DNA of 40,887 bases from Ephemerocybe angulata (taxonomy: Eukaryota; Basidiomycota; Agaricomycetes; Agaricales; Psathyrellaceae). The translations under genes were made by a program, and so were the position numbers. The stretch spans positions 1 through 40,887 of the forward strand of contig JAACJK010000085.1 in assembly GCA_013368325.1 (NCBI GenBank). Reading direction: 5' to 3'. The notes under the pieces are model-generated. The model searched no databases. It saw only the letters and a list, made by a program, of their open reading frames with translations, and was not told where the DNA came from. Positions 12,024 through 22,291 of this stretch are shown piece by piece. The number at the start of each line of letters is the position of its first letter. Position 1 is the first letter of the stretch.

Positions 12024-12528
12024 TCAAGGTGCGGCTGTTAGTATAGTGGGGGATGTGATCGCTGTCCTGCTGGTGCTGGTATACGCCGGGTTTGGGGCAC
12101 AGCTGCACCATTGACATCCATCCTTGATGAAGGTAGAGTACATTTGCTGAGGATAGGTGCACCAACAGTCCACGACAGGGCATATCTTGCATGTGCATGT
12201 TGCGCATTGGGTGCTGGTGGGATTGATTATTGTCTCTGGAATCGAGTGCGTTGAGACCATGATGCCGGTGCAGGGTGGACATGCTGCAGTGTGGGCGGTG
12301 CAGGTTGAGGGAGGAGGTGTCGGTGTAGGCTGTGGGGAAGACGCTAAATAGGTTCGGCCGGGTGATGAGCTCAACGGGATATTGGGCACCAGATTTGAAT
12401 GGCAACATACAGTGTCCATGGGATCCCGACGGGAGAGGGATAGACGAAGGCGTGGATGCAATAGCAGGAACGGCCGCTGATGCGCCTCGAAGAATTGCAA
12501 GCACCACCAGAGCTGCGAAGGTTCTCAT
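12024..12528 (-). CDS. Small secreted cysteine-rich protein (about 145 aa)
   Basis: On the minus strand exon 1 is 12528-12411 and exon 2 is 12343-12024, with a 67-nt intron (GTATGT..TTTAG); the spliced frame is 146 codons including the stop. The first about 19 residues (MRTFAALVVLAILRGASAA) form a clear signal peptide. A Pro/Thr/Ser linker follows, then a Cys-dense core (TCTAH..CPPC, CATCTCKICPVVDCWC, DGCQWCSC) with about 14 Cys, and a Thr/Ser-rich C-terminus. It has no frame break. Size, secretion signal and Cys content fit a small secreted protein of the effector-like or cell-wall-associated class; no named family was recognised. A TATA-like motif lies about 55 bp upstream. Confidence 0.75.
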
Positions 12529-13086
12529 GGCTGGGTTAGATCAGAGTCTAGTTAGCCTGGTAGCACTGCTGGACGAGTGGCCTATATATCCTATTGACCA
12601 AGTTTATCCGATTGTACACTTCTTGCGTCCAGGGTTTCACCGCGGTGACATGATGTTCCCGTCTAACGGCTTCTACAGGTTCTAAAAGTATAAACTCGTC
12701 GATCCTCTTTCACCGGGGAGTAATCGATTCCAGACTAGAGACTTTTGATGATGGACATTGATCTGTGGGCGCTTACGACCTGGGTCAGCTCTCACTTGCT
12801 CAGAGATCCCTTTTAGTCAGATCTTGGCTTATATTGTCGAACAAGCAGGGTACATCACTCCGTAGCTCATTTGAGATGTACTTCGAGATACCCTTGTTGC
12901 AGAAGACTGAACTATTAAAGCTGAGACAGGGGTTGTGTTCCTCATTTGGAATGCCGGTCGGCGGCAATCATCCAGTGCTGAGTAATGGTCGCCGGGCGTT
13001 GGACTTCTGCGTCTTACGTCCATCTCCACGTATTACTACATGTGAATTCGTTACACCCAGTCCTCAATCCCAGAGACTCTCTTACA
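12529..13086. other. Divergent promoter region
   Basis: This lies between the minus-strand secreted-protein gene and the plus-strand Zn-cluster gene, so it carries both promoters. Apart from the TATA-like element at 12583-12590, no motif was recognised. The open frames here are short and without coding character. Confidence 0.5.
12583..12590 (-). promoter_or_regulatory. TATA-like element of the secreted Cys-rich gene
   Basis: The minus-strand reading is GATATATAGG, about 55-60 bp before the start codon at 12528. That is a normal spacing for a short 5' leader. Position and sequence are the only evidence. Confidence 0.45.
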
Positions 13087-14052
13087 ATGGCGTCAAGTGG
13101 TCCATCGAAGCCGAAACAGAGGAGACTGCAAGGCTCTTGCGATCTCTGTAGACAGAAGAAAGGTGCGTGTGGACATCGTCCATGTTCATAAATGTTCACA
13201 ATTGACTGGCCTCGAAATAGTGAAATGTGAGGGAACGCTTCGGCCCCAGGTATCTGCATATCTGACCGAATTAAAGGTGATTCTGCAAAGATGCCCGGAT
13301 TTCGGTGCACAAACTGTATTGCTTTCGATTCTGAATGCACCCACTTCCATGTCACCAAGGTCTGCCCCCCTCTTTATATGCGTGTCAAAATCTCACCAAT
13401 TATCCCCAGAAAACGACGTATAACTTTGGGTCAGCACCAATCTTCTTACATGAGCACCTCTTCTCTGACACCATACTTGGGAAGGCAGCTCGATGGGTAG
13501 CATACCCCATTGGATCCAATCGCCGGTTCAAACGCTGGTGCTGATACCTCCGCGCTAATTGCAAATACCAGCTTCAATGGGGCATTGGGAACCACTGTTA
13601 CTGCGACAGATCTGTCTGTATTGTCGCTTCCTCAGTTTAGCATCGACCACCCGAACTACCCACACCCAGCAACCATTTCCAACGCGATGTCCGTGACGTT
13701 TGACGCGCTCAGTTTTCCTCAGGCGCACACGCCCACATCAGGTACGTAACTCCAGGGTCGTCCTTTATTAGTCGCCGTAATATTGACGCCTTCCTCGCAT
13801 CCGCAGGCATTCAGGACTTTGACTCCATGGGGTTCAACCAGATCGACGCCTTGGCTGGAGTTCCGATAGGCTTCGAGTATGTCCTCGCTCTAAGTTTTTT
13901 GAAGCATTCTGCCTAACGAATACTCGTTTTCCGGGTAGTTGGCCGGAGTGGGGACGTATATCGCGAACTACGAAGCCCAGACACCATTGCAGCAGGCCAC
14001 ACCAGTACCTGGGGCGGACCCATCAAGCAATGCCACTTTCCGGTTCTTCTGA
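13087..14052 (+). CDS. Short Zn2Cys6 (binuclear zinc cluster) DNA-binding protein
   Basis: Exon 1 is 13087-13162, a 6-nt microexon is 13221-13226, and exon 3 is 13277-13359. Joined they give CDLCRQKKVKC then DSAKMPGFRCTNC then IAFDSEC, a fungal Zn2Cys6 domain with spacing C-x2-C-x6-C-x9-C-x2-C-x6-C. It is preceded by a basic PKQRRLQGS stretch. Such domains bind DNA as nuclear transcription regulators. Downstream exons are less sure: 13410 onward, a Thr/Ser/Ala-rich segment around 13510-13741, 13807-13872 (IQDFDSMGFNQIDALAGVP) and a last exon ending at 14052 (NATFRFF stop). A one-base loss in a G run at about 13949-13954 is inferred. The protein would be only about 240-260 aa. It has no sign of the fungal-specific TF middle homology domain seen in most full-length members, so it may be a mini-regulator or a truncated gene. 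Confidence 0.7.
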
Positions 14053-15625
14053 AGCTTCGAGCGATCTGAACGGGAGCATACTTACAAGTCTAATTCTTGG
14101 GTCCTGGTTACTGTGTCGTCCACTTGTCGTCCACTGTCTCTATAGTGATATCCTTCGTGTTCTCCCGCTTTGTATCCGTTCGGGGTTGAATAAGGTTCGG
14201 TATCTGAATCCGCTGATTTGGCCTCAAGAGTCACTGCTCAGGCTTGTGCTCAACTTGTGCTGCTCTTGCTACTGGCAAGCTCTTGCTGTCTGTTCCTCCA
14301 GACTATGAGTTTTTGTGGGCCAGTTGGTCTCCCATGCCATGGCTTCGAATATCATAGTCCTCTTTCCACACCCCTGATAATGGTTCTGGTTAGCTTGGTG
14401 TCGTGGGTAAAGGTAAACAGGGGTTGTAGATGTGATAGTCACCTTCATGAAGTATTAGCTCGTTCTTCGCCTTTGACGACGAAGTCTATAAAATCCTGCT
14501 CCTTCCTCCGTATGCATTCCGTCCTTGGCTCCTCCGAATTTAGGTCTGTTGTTGCCGGCTCCACCTTCGTATGCCATTTAGCCAATTCCAGAGCTGGGTC
14601 GTAGAGTCGTACCCCGGTCCAAACGAAGCCTCGACCTATTGACGAGGGAAGGAATATCAGTGCACTGCACATCTGGGACCAGGAGGCTTGCGCACCTTAT
14701 TCACGAGGTTCGCCTTGTACCACTTCGCCTTGTACCACTTCGAACAGATGACGCCTCCCGTGCATAATTATCGCGTCCAGAAGCGGTGAATTGGTGGATG
14801 AGAAGCCGGTTCACCCAATGCCTGGTCCTCCAGGGCTACCATCTGGTTGGTTATGGTGCACTCAGAGCTGCTGGTCCTTCTTGCGCTTCATGTCGCGCCC
14901 CGGGTTCTATTCGTATTGGTACCTTGCGACTGAGCGCTGAGCAGTTGGGATGCAGTGAGTCGGCGAGCGATGTGCTGGATGCTGCTTCTGGTGGTGATGC
15001 CCGTGTCTTCCTGAGCCTTTCGAACAATAGAATGGGTCGGTGAGGTATTTGCGAGTGTCGTCAAAGTAGCATGAGTCTGCCATGGTTGAAGTCATTAAGA
15101 AAGAAGAAGTTCATAAGTAAAGAGCGACCCATAAGTATGGGTCGAAGACGTGATCTCGACATCATTCATCTTTGATTCATCCCAGGCTCGCGATGTGAAC
15201 CATGATCTATCCTTTGATTTTCTTCATCCCCCCAACAAACCTCACCAAAAGCTTGTAGCCCAGTAAGACCCCCCTTAGACGCTCCCCGCTCAGAATCCCT
15301 TTGACTGATACGTTCAAAGGACCTTACCTTTGAATCTTCGTGTAGTCGTGAAACCAGACGGATGGAGAACGCAGCAATTGGTTGAAGACGAACAGATACG
15401 TCCAGCTATCTGCTGCTCCCTCTAGGCGCCCTTCTCAGGCTGCCTATCGCTCATCGCCATCATCGACAGTCGAGTAAGTAGCCTTTCAGTCATTGGGGGA
15501 TACACTTTGAATTGATACAAATACAGCAAATTATACATGAAACGATAACGAAGAAATATCAGGAAACCCGGCAAAGAACAACGACCGACTCTGCACCACA
15601 TTCCTCAAGTCAAGCGAATCGAAAA
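14053..15625. other. Long gene-poor interval
   Basis: About 1.6 kb with no confident gene. A minus-strand frame at 14445-14672 has some protein-like composition (YDPALELAKWHTKVEPATTD) but no start context, splice partner or family signature. A short direct repeat CCTTGTACCACTTCG occurs twice near 14712-14742. The right part holds the 3' flank of the minus-strand SAP-like gene. It may contain a gene relic. Confidence 0.4.
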
Positions 15626-17975
15626 TCAGACATACATGTCGTCCTCCTCCTCTTGCGTCAACCAATACTGGACGTTCCCGGGTTCCTGCGCGGGTTCTTG
15701 CTCCCTGGCCTTCTTGGTGGTTTTGAATGACTCCAAGATCGCCGCCTGGGTAGCCTCGTCCTCCTCTTCATCCCTGGCTCGCTTCACCCCACGGGAGCCG
15801 TTGTTGGGAGCGATCACCTGGGTATCCTGGAGTTGGGCGAGCGGCGCTCGAGCCCTGTTTTCTTGGCCAGTCCGTCGTTGGGCGTCGTTTGGACCGATCG
15901 CCTCGGTATCCTGGCGTTGGGCGAGAGGCGCTCGAGCCCCGTTCTCCCGGCCAGTCCGCGGTCGGGCCCTCTGTTCCTTCATCCTCCTCTCCTCCGCACC
16001 CACGGGGCGGTTCTCGTCGTTGTGCAACCCCCCGAACTCCCAACCGGTCTCCCTCCTCACTTCATCCCTCACCGATCCGATTCTTTCGCGGATGCCCTGC
16101 ATTACGAGGTGCTGCCTATGGATCGTCCCCCTGATCCGTGCGTTTTCGGCCAAGGCTGCGGCCACCCCCACGTGGAACCGTTGAATTTCAGCAGAGGTTG
16201 GCGCATCATTGACACGGGTCGCCGGTTCTTCATCGTCTTCGTAATCGGGGAGGGATGAAGGAGTAGGTGCAAGACTCCGGTGATCGGTGGGATCGTTGGG
16301 GGCGCTATAACCCGGCTCGCCGTTCTCCTTGTCGGACTCGCTAGCTGCTTCGTCTGCGTTCTCGTCAACCTCCTCTTCCTCAACATGCGCCTCCACTAGA
16401 GCGAGAGATCGGCGGCGGCTTGCCCTCTCCTCCATCGGGGAACCCGGCGCATGGTATACATCGTTGGCCTCAGGCCTGGGACCATGATGGATTGAATCCC
16501 AGGACTCGTTCGAGCCAGGGAGCTGATACACCGTCTCGCGCTGGGGCGTCGGTTCTTTCGGGGGCCCTGGGTTGTAGAGGGAGTTGTCTGTTTGGGGAGT
16601 TTGCGGGTTCGTCCTCGCGCGGGGGTGGGGAGTCTTTGGACGGCGGCGCTGCGAGATGGATGATATCGCGGTTGTCGGGCCGTAGCGGATGGCAGGAGGT
16701 TGGTGCTCGTAGTACGGGTCTTCACCCCCGTAGGGGTCGACGACCGCGGTACCGTAGGGAGAATAAGGGTCTTCAATTCCAGGGACAGCCGGGGGCGAAG
16801 GCGTTCTGGTTACACCGATGGGCGAGACGGGAGAATCGGAGACGGGAGATTCGGAGTCTGCATTCGAGCAGTGGTTAGCATCAAGAACGGCTGCCAACAG
16901 ACTGGATGGAGACGCACCTTCGAAATGGCGGTAAGAGCCTTGTCGCTCAAACCGGTTTCTCCTCTCTGAAAGCTCTTCTGGGGTCTGAGGCCTGGCTGGA
17001 GGGCTCGGGGACATCGCGCTTCCACTCCCCTCGCTGCCTTGCCGCCGGTGCCCTTCGGGCCATTCGCAGGGCGAGTAGGGTGGGGGTGTTATCTCGCGAT
17101 TCGAAGTGCTGGGTACTGCCTCGGGGGTATATGGTTCGGGTTTCGGTTCTTTGGGGCTCGGGGATGGCGTTGCAGGGGCAGGAGGTTCCGGAGTACGGGA
17201 ATGCTCTTCCATCAGTTGCGCCATTCTGGCGGCCTCTTCGCGCGCATTGGTTTCAGAAGCTAGAGGATGCCCTGGACCGTGGGCTATCATCGTGCCTGGT
17301 TGGGTGGTGCTCATAGAGACCATGATTCGCGGCGATCGTGCTTGGAAGGAGGAGGAGGAGTAGATGTTGATACCAGCGGTCGCATCGTGCGGGCGGAAGC
17401 GAGTCGGCGCGGCTTCGATGTCGGGGGAGTAGTCGCGGTCCTGCTGGTTGGAGAGGCTTGTCGGCTGTGCGAGGGGGCTTGAGGGGTACTCTGTGGGTAT
17501 GTATGGGGGGCTTTGGGCTAGTCCTCGTAACCTGCCGCCGGGGCTGTAGAGCAGCTGTTCCGATGGTTCGCCATTTCTGGTGGGTGTTGCTGGCTGAGGA
17601 CGCTCCCTTGTCGCAAGCAATGCCTGTGGCGCGCTCCTCATAAAGGAAGGGGGTGTCCCGGGTGGGGAGAATGACGGCTCCTCGTCCTGTGATTCACCTT
17701 CTTGCTGTGCTCTTTGTTGGTGGTGCTGTGCTTCTGGTGGTGCGTCGTCCGATTCGTCGTCTCCCCGCTTAGATTCTTCCGTGTCCTGCAGCTCGAGAAT
17801 CTCGTTGATGATCTCGGTGGACTTCTGGTTCGCCCTAATCCCGTGTTTCTGGGTTGGAGAACGCGTCGGATCGAGCCAGGGGATGATGGAGAGCAATGCG
17901 CACCTTGGCCAGAGCCTGCAGCTTCTTGCGCGAGAGTCCCTCGAGGCTTTCCTTCGTGTGCTTCATGTTAGGCAT
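15626..17975 (-). CDS. SAP-like N-terminus plus coiled-coil, disordered protein (about 764 aa)
   Basis: Exon 1 is 17975-17904 (24 codons) and exon 2 is 17848-15626; the 55-nt intron is GTGCGC..CCCAG. Splicing joins LSRKKLQALAK to KHGIRANQKSTEIINEIL, a SAP-like helix-turn-helix pattern (LKRKELQ.L.KEHGI.ANGKS..II) known from chromatin- and nucleic-acid-binding proteins. The middle is long, Pro/Ser/Glu-rich and predicted disordered. A helical segment near residues 560-615 (EIQRFHVGVAAALAENARIR through RIGSVRDEVRRETG) looks like a coiled coil. Then come basic stretches, two imperfect ARAPLAQ(R/L)QDT repeats and an acidic end (TQEEEDDMYV). The 2.2-kb exon has no break, unlike several neighbours. 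The layout suggests a nuclear scaffold or chromosome-associated protein. That role is inferred. Confidence 0.75.
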
Positions 17976-18945
17976 CGTTTTGGTGTAGAGGTTGTTGTAA
18001 GATGGATGGGTTGTTGGGGGCTTTGGAGCGATGAGGATGGATGAGGAGAGAGACGGGGTGGTCGACTGGTTGTGGTTGAAGAGAGAATGGTATCCGGTGA
18101 CCAAGTGGTTGATCTAGGTTCGGATTTAGATGCCGGTGGACAATGGCCACTCAATGACAAAGCCTTCAACACGGGTCCTGACGCGTTCTTTCTTTCGTCT
18201 ACGATTTAGGGTGCGCCTGATTTACTTATTTGTTTGAACCAGATGGTCTTTGTTTCCCTCAATCGGCAGACGTGAGCGGTGCCATTCGATCGCGAGTCGC
18301 TTTGGAGCATTTGCTTTGATCTGGCCGCCATCTCATAATTCACGGAGCCGTATTATAAGCTGCTTGTCATTCATGCGCGTATGCTCCGTACATTCACTGA
18401 CCAGGGCCCCCCTGGCCATTAGAGACCGTTCGCATGACTTGGAACGAGCGGGAGGTCCGAGCGTGATTGCTGTGAAAGCTAAATGGAGATCCGATCAGAA
18501 ATTGACAAAAAGACTTCGAAATTCATACAATGACCCTGGGATGTTATTGTACAGTCGATTGCAGGGTAAATTTGCTGGGAGCATCGACTAACCTCGGTGA
18601 ATATCTTGTCTCTCGAGAAGGAGGTGAAAGGATTGCTAGGTGAGGCGGCGGTGGCACCATCAGATTTTTTCGGGCTATCCCGATTCGGGCGGGGGCTACA
18701 AGCTACCAATGCTCATGAGCGTCTAGTGTGAAAGTTGGGTTCCAATTCATAGCATGAATACTTACGAGTGTGGGGTTGCGTTCCTCATGCCAAAAGTATT
18801 TTGTGTTGTTATGATTAGGAAGGCTGCGGAGAATCGCCTGGAACAATAATACATGTACAGCGTTTAAAAGATGAGTTTACATACGGTCGGTCATGTAATA
18901 CTAAGGAAATTAAACATGACCCAGATAGTACACTGCGATGGCTGT
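17976..18945. other. Intergenic region between two minus-strand genes
   Basis: This contains the promoter of the SAP-like gene (left) and the 3' flank of F-box gene 1 (right). Only short unsupported open frames are present. No tRNA or repeat was recognised. Confidence 0.5.
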
Positions 18946-20208
18946 CTAAGAGAGAAACCCCCTAACGACTTCCACCATGGATCTATCTTTGAGCTTTTGC
19001 AAAACTAATTTGAAGACATCCACAAATAAGTTCCACGTCTGCGCTGGGGGTGCGGAGGACGTAAAGCTAAGGACTATCCTAAGCTTTTTCAGCTTTGGGA
19101 AGGCATCTCTGTCGCTCAACGTGGTATCCAGGTCTATCCAGGAACCGGTCCCGTCGTAATTCGGCATCAACTGGGTGAAGATATTCCGTATCCAGTCGGA
19201 GCCGTGGCGGAAGCCAAGGTTTATTGAAATATCGATACCCTCCAACGAGTTCGTGCCCCTCAACCTGTCCAATTGTTGGACCAATGGCGATGCAGACCTA
19301 CTCAGAATACACCGTAGCTGGTCGGCGTGTAGGTTGATCTTGAGGGTCTTCAACTTTGGAAGGCGTGCAAGGTCAAGGACTCCAGCGTGAAGCGGAACTC
19401 TCGTGAGAAGTCGGCCGTTGGTACATATTATCTCATATGTCTCGACCCTGCGGGAGAATTGTTTGAGAGCTATGTCCATCTTGTCGTCATAGCGGTGTGA
19501 GAGGACCCTCAACGCTACAGGGCGAGGCACTATAGTCGACGCATGGAAACATTCCAGTGCATCCGCGCAATCACCAACAGACAAGGAATGAAGGGAACAT
19601 TTTTCGTCTTCGAGGTGTTTCGGTGGTGCTTCTCCGGACGGAGTAGGGCTGGTTGAGGGGGCATGATGGACGTTGTGTAGCTCAAGTTCCCTGAGGCAAC
19701 GGCTCTGGCCGAGGAAGGAGGCATCGATATCGCGGATATGCAACAATGCCAGTGTGACGAGGTCTGGCTTCGCGAACAACTTGTAAAATGCGCTCCTCAA
19801 TGCAGGAGGCAAATTACCCCAGCACAGCTGATACTCCCCATTCCCTTCGAGGGAGACATGGAGTACATTGACGAGCTCCTTTGGATTGATAACAGCCAGG
19901 ATACTCGGAGACTGGAGACTATTCCATGACTGGCAACCGCTATGGTCAATCCGCATAGTCTGAATGTGTCGGTATAGCGACGGGTTTGCTTGTAGAACTT
20001 GGCTAAGCCGAAAACAGCTCCACTGGCCTAGATCGAAGCAGACCGTCCGGAAGAGGTTGCGGCGGGTCCGCTGCGACCAGGAGCGGTTGACTAGGCCGAG
20101 GTGCCTCTGTGTTTCCTGATGGTCGGAGAGGTGGTCGATGATATCGTCGATCAGTTCTTGAGACAAGATACTGGTAACGTCTTGCGTTGGGCGGGGAGTA
20201 GAAGACAT
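18946..20208 (-). CDS. F-box domain protein, copy 1 (420 aa)
   Basis: A single uninterrupted exon. The start at 20208 (MSSTPRPTQDVTSILSQEL) is preferred over an upstream ATG at 20298 because it sits about 66 bp after a TATA box and aligns with the start of the paralogue at 25505. Residues about 16-60 read as an F-box: ILSQELIDDIIDHLSDHQET, then RHLGLVNRSWSQRTRRNLFR. The remainder is alpha/beta with recurring Leu-rich segments (SLYRHIQTMRIDH, LRELELHNVHH, LKTLKINLHADQL). F-box proteins recruit substrates to SCF ubiquitin ligases through Skp1, with the C-terminal part providing specificity. Paralogues lie at 23462-23656 (fragment) and 24252-25505. The copies share their promoter block. Confidence 0.85.
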   Translation of the reverse strand: MSSTPRPTQDVTSILSQELIDDIIDHLSDHQETQRHLGLVNRSWSQRTRRNLFRTVCFDLGQWSCFRLSQVLQANPSLYRHIQTMRIDHSGCQSWNSLQSPSILAVINPKELVNVLHVSLEGNGEYQLCWGNLPPALRSAFYKLFAKPDLVTLALLHIRDIDASFLGQSRCLRELELHNVHHAPSTSPTPSGEAPPKHLEDEKCSLHSLSVGDCADALECFHASTIVPRPVALRVLSHRYDDKMDIALKQFSRRVETYEIICTNGRLLTRVPLHAGVLDLARLPKLKTLKINLHADQLRCILSRSASPLVQQLDRLRGTNSLEGIDISINLGFRHGSDWIRNIFTQLMPNYDGTGSWIDLDTTLSDRDAFPKLKKLRIVLSFTSSAPPAQTWNLFVDVFKLVLQKLKDRSMVEVVRGFLS

Positions 20209-20244
20209 TTGCTGATGAGGGTGCGAGCGAAGGGGTCGGTATGA

Positions 20245-20312
20245 GCTGAAGAATGCCAGCAGAATCGTCCCTGACTTTATAGGATTCCACAAGTGCACAA
20301 AGCAATTTTGAG
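20245..20312 (-). promoter_or_regulatory. Conserved F-box-family promoter block with TATA box (gene 1)
   Basis: The minus strand holds CTATAAAGTC (20274-20282 region), a TATA box about 66 bp before the start codon. It is flanked by sequence nearly identical to that upstream of the two other F-box copies: CAAAATTGCTTTGTG on one side and GCATTCTTCAGC on the other. The shared block is far better conserved than expected for unrelated promoters. Confidence 0.7.
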
Positions 20313-20651
20313 GTGCAATAGCTTATCTTGGATTCTTGCACAAAGCGCTAGAGACCCAACTGTCGCCAAAGCACAGATAACGGGAACAAAACGGACAAAG
20401 CGCTGGACAGAGCACGGGCTTCCAGTCCTCCATAAGCGCCCATGACTAAACCTTCTCACGTAAGATTAATCCGCGTTTGTCATCTCCCATTTACGGCGTG
20501 GGTTTGGGGCTCCCTCTAAAGGCAGGACCAGATCGCCGCTTGATCATACCCAGCACCCAGCGCAAAATGCATACTCAACCTCTTCCCGCTCCTCGTCATA
20601 GTTCAGTCAGGCGGTCTATAAAGCGTATCGTCGCACACACGGGCTTGGGGG

Positions 20652-20659
20652 TATAAAAG
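20652..20659 (+). promoter_or_regulatory. TATA box of the pirin gene
   Basis: TATAAAAG within GGGGGTATAAAAGGTGG, 168 bp before the start codon. It is canonical in sequence. The spacing implies a 5' leader of roughly 130-140 nt. Confidence 0.6.
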
Positions 20660-20826
20660 GTGGCCCAACATCGAGAGATCATTCTGCAACAACCATCCTG
20701 TCTTCCATACTCCGAGTCAGAACTGCTCTTCTGAACTCTTCATCTCGATCTATCTCTGCCAAATCTTTGCCCCAGTCAGCTGCACTCAGGCCAATCTCGA
20801 CATCTTCAGAAGAATCTGCCACAGCC

Positions 20827-21783
20827 ATGCTTCCAAAACTGCAGTTTGTTCCTCGCAAGAGCACCGAGCGCGGCCAGGCCGACCATGGCTGGCTCAAGAC
20901 ATTCCATACGTTCTCCTTTGCAATGTAAGTTCCCGCGTCTCATTATGGTAGACAGTCCTTATACATACCCCGCAGGTATCAAAGCTCAGAACACAACCAG
21001 TACGGTTCCCTGCGCGTCATCAACGAAGACCGCGTCTCCCCTCGCACCGGCTTCGGAACGCACCCCACCGCGAATTCGAAATCTTCTCCTACATCGTAAA
21101 CGGAGCTCTGGAGCAGTAAGTCGTTCTTACCTCACCAATCATACACAACCAAAGTTTAACCCTATTGCAGTAAAGACTCGCTCTCCAACACCGAGATCCT
21201 GAAGCGTGGACACGTCCAGATGACGTCCACCGGCACAGGCATCTCGCACAGCGAAAAGACGCACGGCAAGCACCCCGTGCACTTCCTCCAAATCTGGGCT
21301 ACCCCAAAGCAGCGCGGCCTCCAGCCCAAGTACTACACACGGTACTTCGGGGACGAGGAGAAGCGGAGGGGCTTCGTCAAGGTCGTCGCGCCCGCGTGGA
21401 GCGAGGGTGCCGATCTGCGGAGGGACGGGAACGAGGTTGAGTCTAAGGGAGATGCGGGGTCGGAGATGTTTGACACCCCGGCCCCGGTGCAGAGTGACTT
21501 GACGATGTACGCGACGATCATCCCGCCCGGATCGCAGGAGCGGGAGGTCAAGTTGTTGGGGTCGAAGGGGTATGTGCATCTTATACAAACGAGTGGGTAT
21601 AATGCTGGGGAGGCTGCGGGTGGGGAGATCGGGATTGGCGAGGTTGGGCAACCGGGGGAGCACCTGGCAATGAGGGAGGGTGACGGCGCTTACCTGAAGG
21701 TGACAAGTGGGGACGGGGCGGTCTTGAAGGTGGAGAATGTGGGGGATACTGAGGTGGAGTTATTGGTTTTTGATCTGGACTAG
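20827..21783 (+). CDS. Pirin family protein (cupin-type metal-binding)
   Basis: Exons are 20827-20924, 20976-21115 and 21171-21783. The N-terminal part LPKLQFVPRKSTERGQADHG, WLKTFHTFSFAMYQSSEHNQ, GSLRVINEDRV and the segment GHVQMTSTGTGISHSEK are diagnostic of the pirin/YhhW family of iron-containing bicupins, some with quercetin dioxygenase activity and some acting as nuclear cofactors. The metal ligands are expected in THPHRE (two His) and in HSE (His, Glu). HSE is present, but the first site reads CACCCCACCGCGAA (21061-21074), one C short of an intact His-Pro-His-Arg-Glu. Downstream the frame EFEIFSYIVNGALE resumes and splices correctly. With the missing base the CDS is 852 nt (283 aa), the usual size for fungal pirins. 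I regard it as a real gene with either a sequence error or a recent disabling deletion. Its 3' end is duplicated at 22711-23156. Confidence 0.88.
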
Positions 21784-22291
21784 GGACCTTATGCTTTGAT
21801 CAACGGACAGCTCTTGTACATTCCTTGTACCTTCCTGCTTAGCCACTTAATTTACGAGCTCTGCTTTATTAGAAGCGAGGTTGCACTGGCAACACATCGC
21901 TCGAGGATCGGTGTTTGCAGTTGACTTCTAACCCCCGTTGAATAGCCCTACATATATCGCCTATAAACATTAAGATTTACGGTGCTGACCGGTTGCGCGG
22001 CAGGCTCACTCGCACCTGAAGTTGCAGGGAACCGTGGCAAGCAGCCTGGCAACGTGCGGTACGGGGTGGGGCGAAGCGCCGGACACTGCCACCCTCATTT
22101 AGGCGCTCGAGGACGAGATCGGAGACTCAGACATGCCTCCAAGTCGAACCCCCTTAAACGTGACCGTGGCGCCGATCTCTGTCTTACCAGACACCAATCA
22201 TGTACAGCAGAACCGCACGGCATCCGAGACATCCACCCTCCACCATCCCTTTCCCATCCACATACCACCAGTTCCAAAATCAATCCCCAGC
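21784..22291. other. Interval between pirin and I9-inhibitor genes
   Basis: The first 160 bp (to about 21946) belong to the unit that is duplicated at 22711-23156, so the duplication includes 3' flanking DNA. The remainder is probably the promoter and 5' leader of the I9 gene. No clear TATA box was seen. Confidence 0.55.

Larger units (their letters stand above)
20209..20826. other. Divergent promoter region of F-box gene 1 and pirin
   Basis: Besides the F-box promoter block and the pirin TATA box, it contains an element GGAACAAAACGGACAAAGCGC at 20382-20402 that recurs upstream of the other F-box copies. No gene is seen inside. Confidence 0.6.

Noticed and set aside
15636..17971. Many plus-strand open frames opposite the SAP-like gene
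   Set aside because: They are Ser/Arg/Gly-rich mirrors of a Pro/Glu-rich minus-strand frame; none has splice partners or motifs, and the minus frame is a single clean 2.2-kb exon with a recognisable N-terminus.
21139..21663. 174-codon minus-strand frame across the pirin gene
   Set aside because: It lies exactly antisense to pirin exon 3, whose family identity is clear; its Leu/Arg-rich composition is typical of antisense shadows.
22133..22291. Upstream ATG extension of the I9 inhibitor gene
   Set aside because: It adds a Thr/Pro/His-rich leader without signal peptide or family counterpart; the ATG at 22292 starts a product of the usual size.
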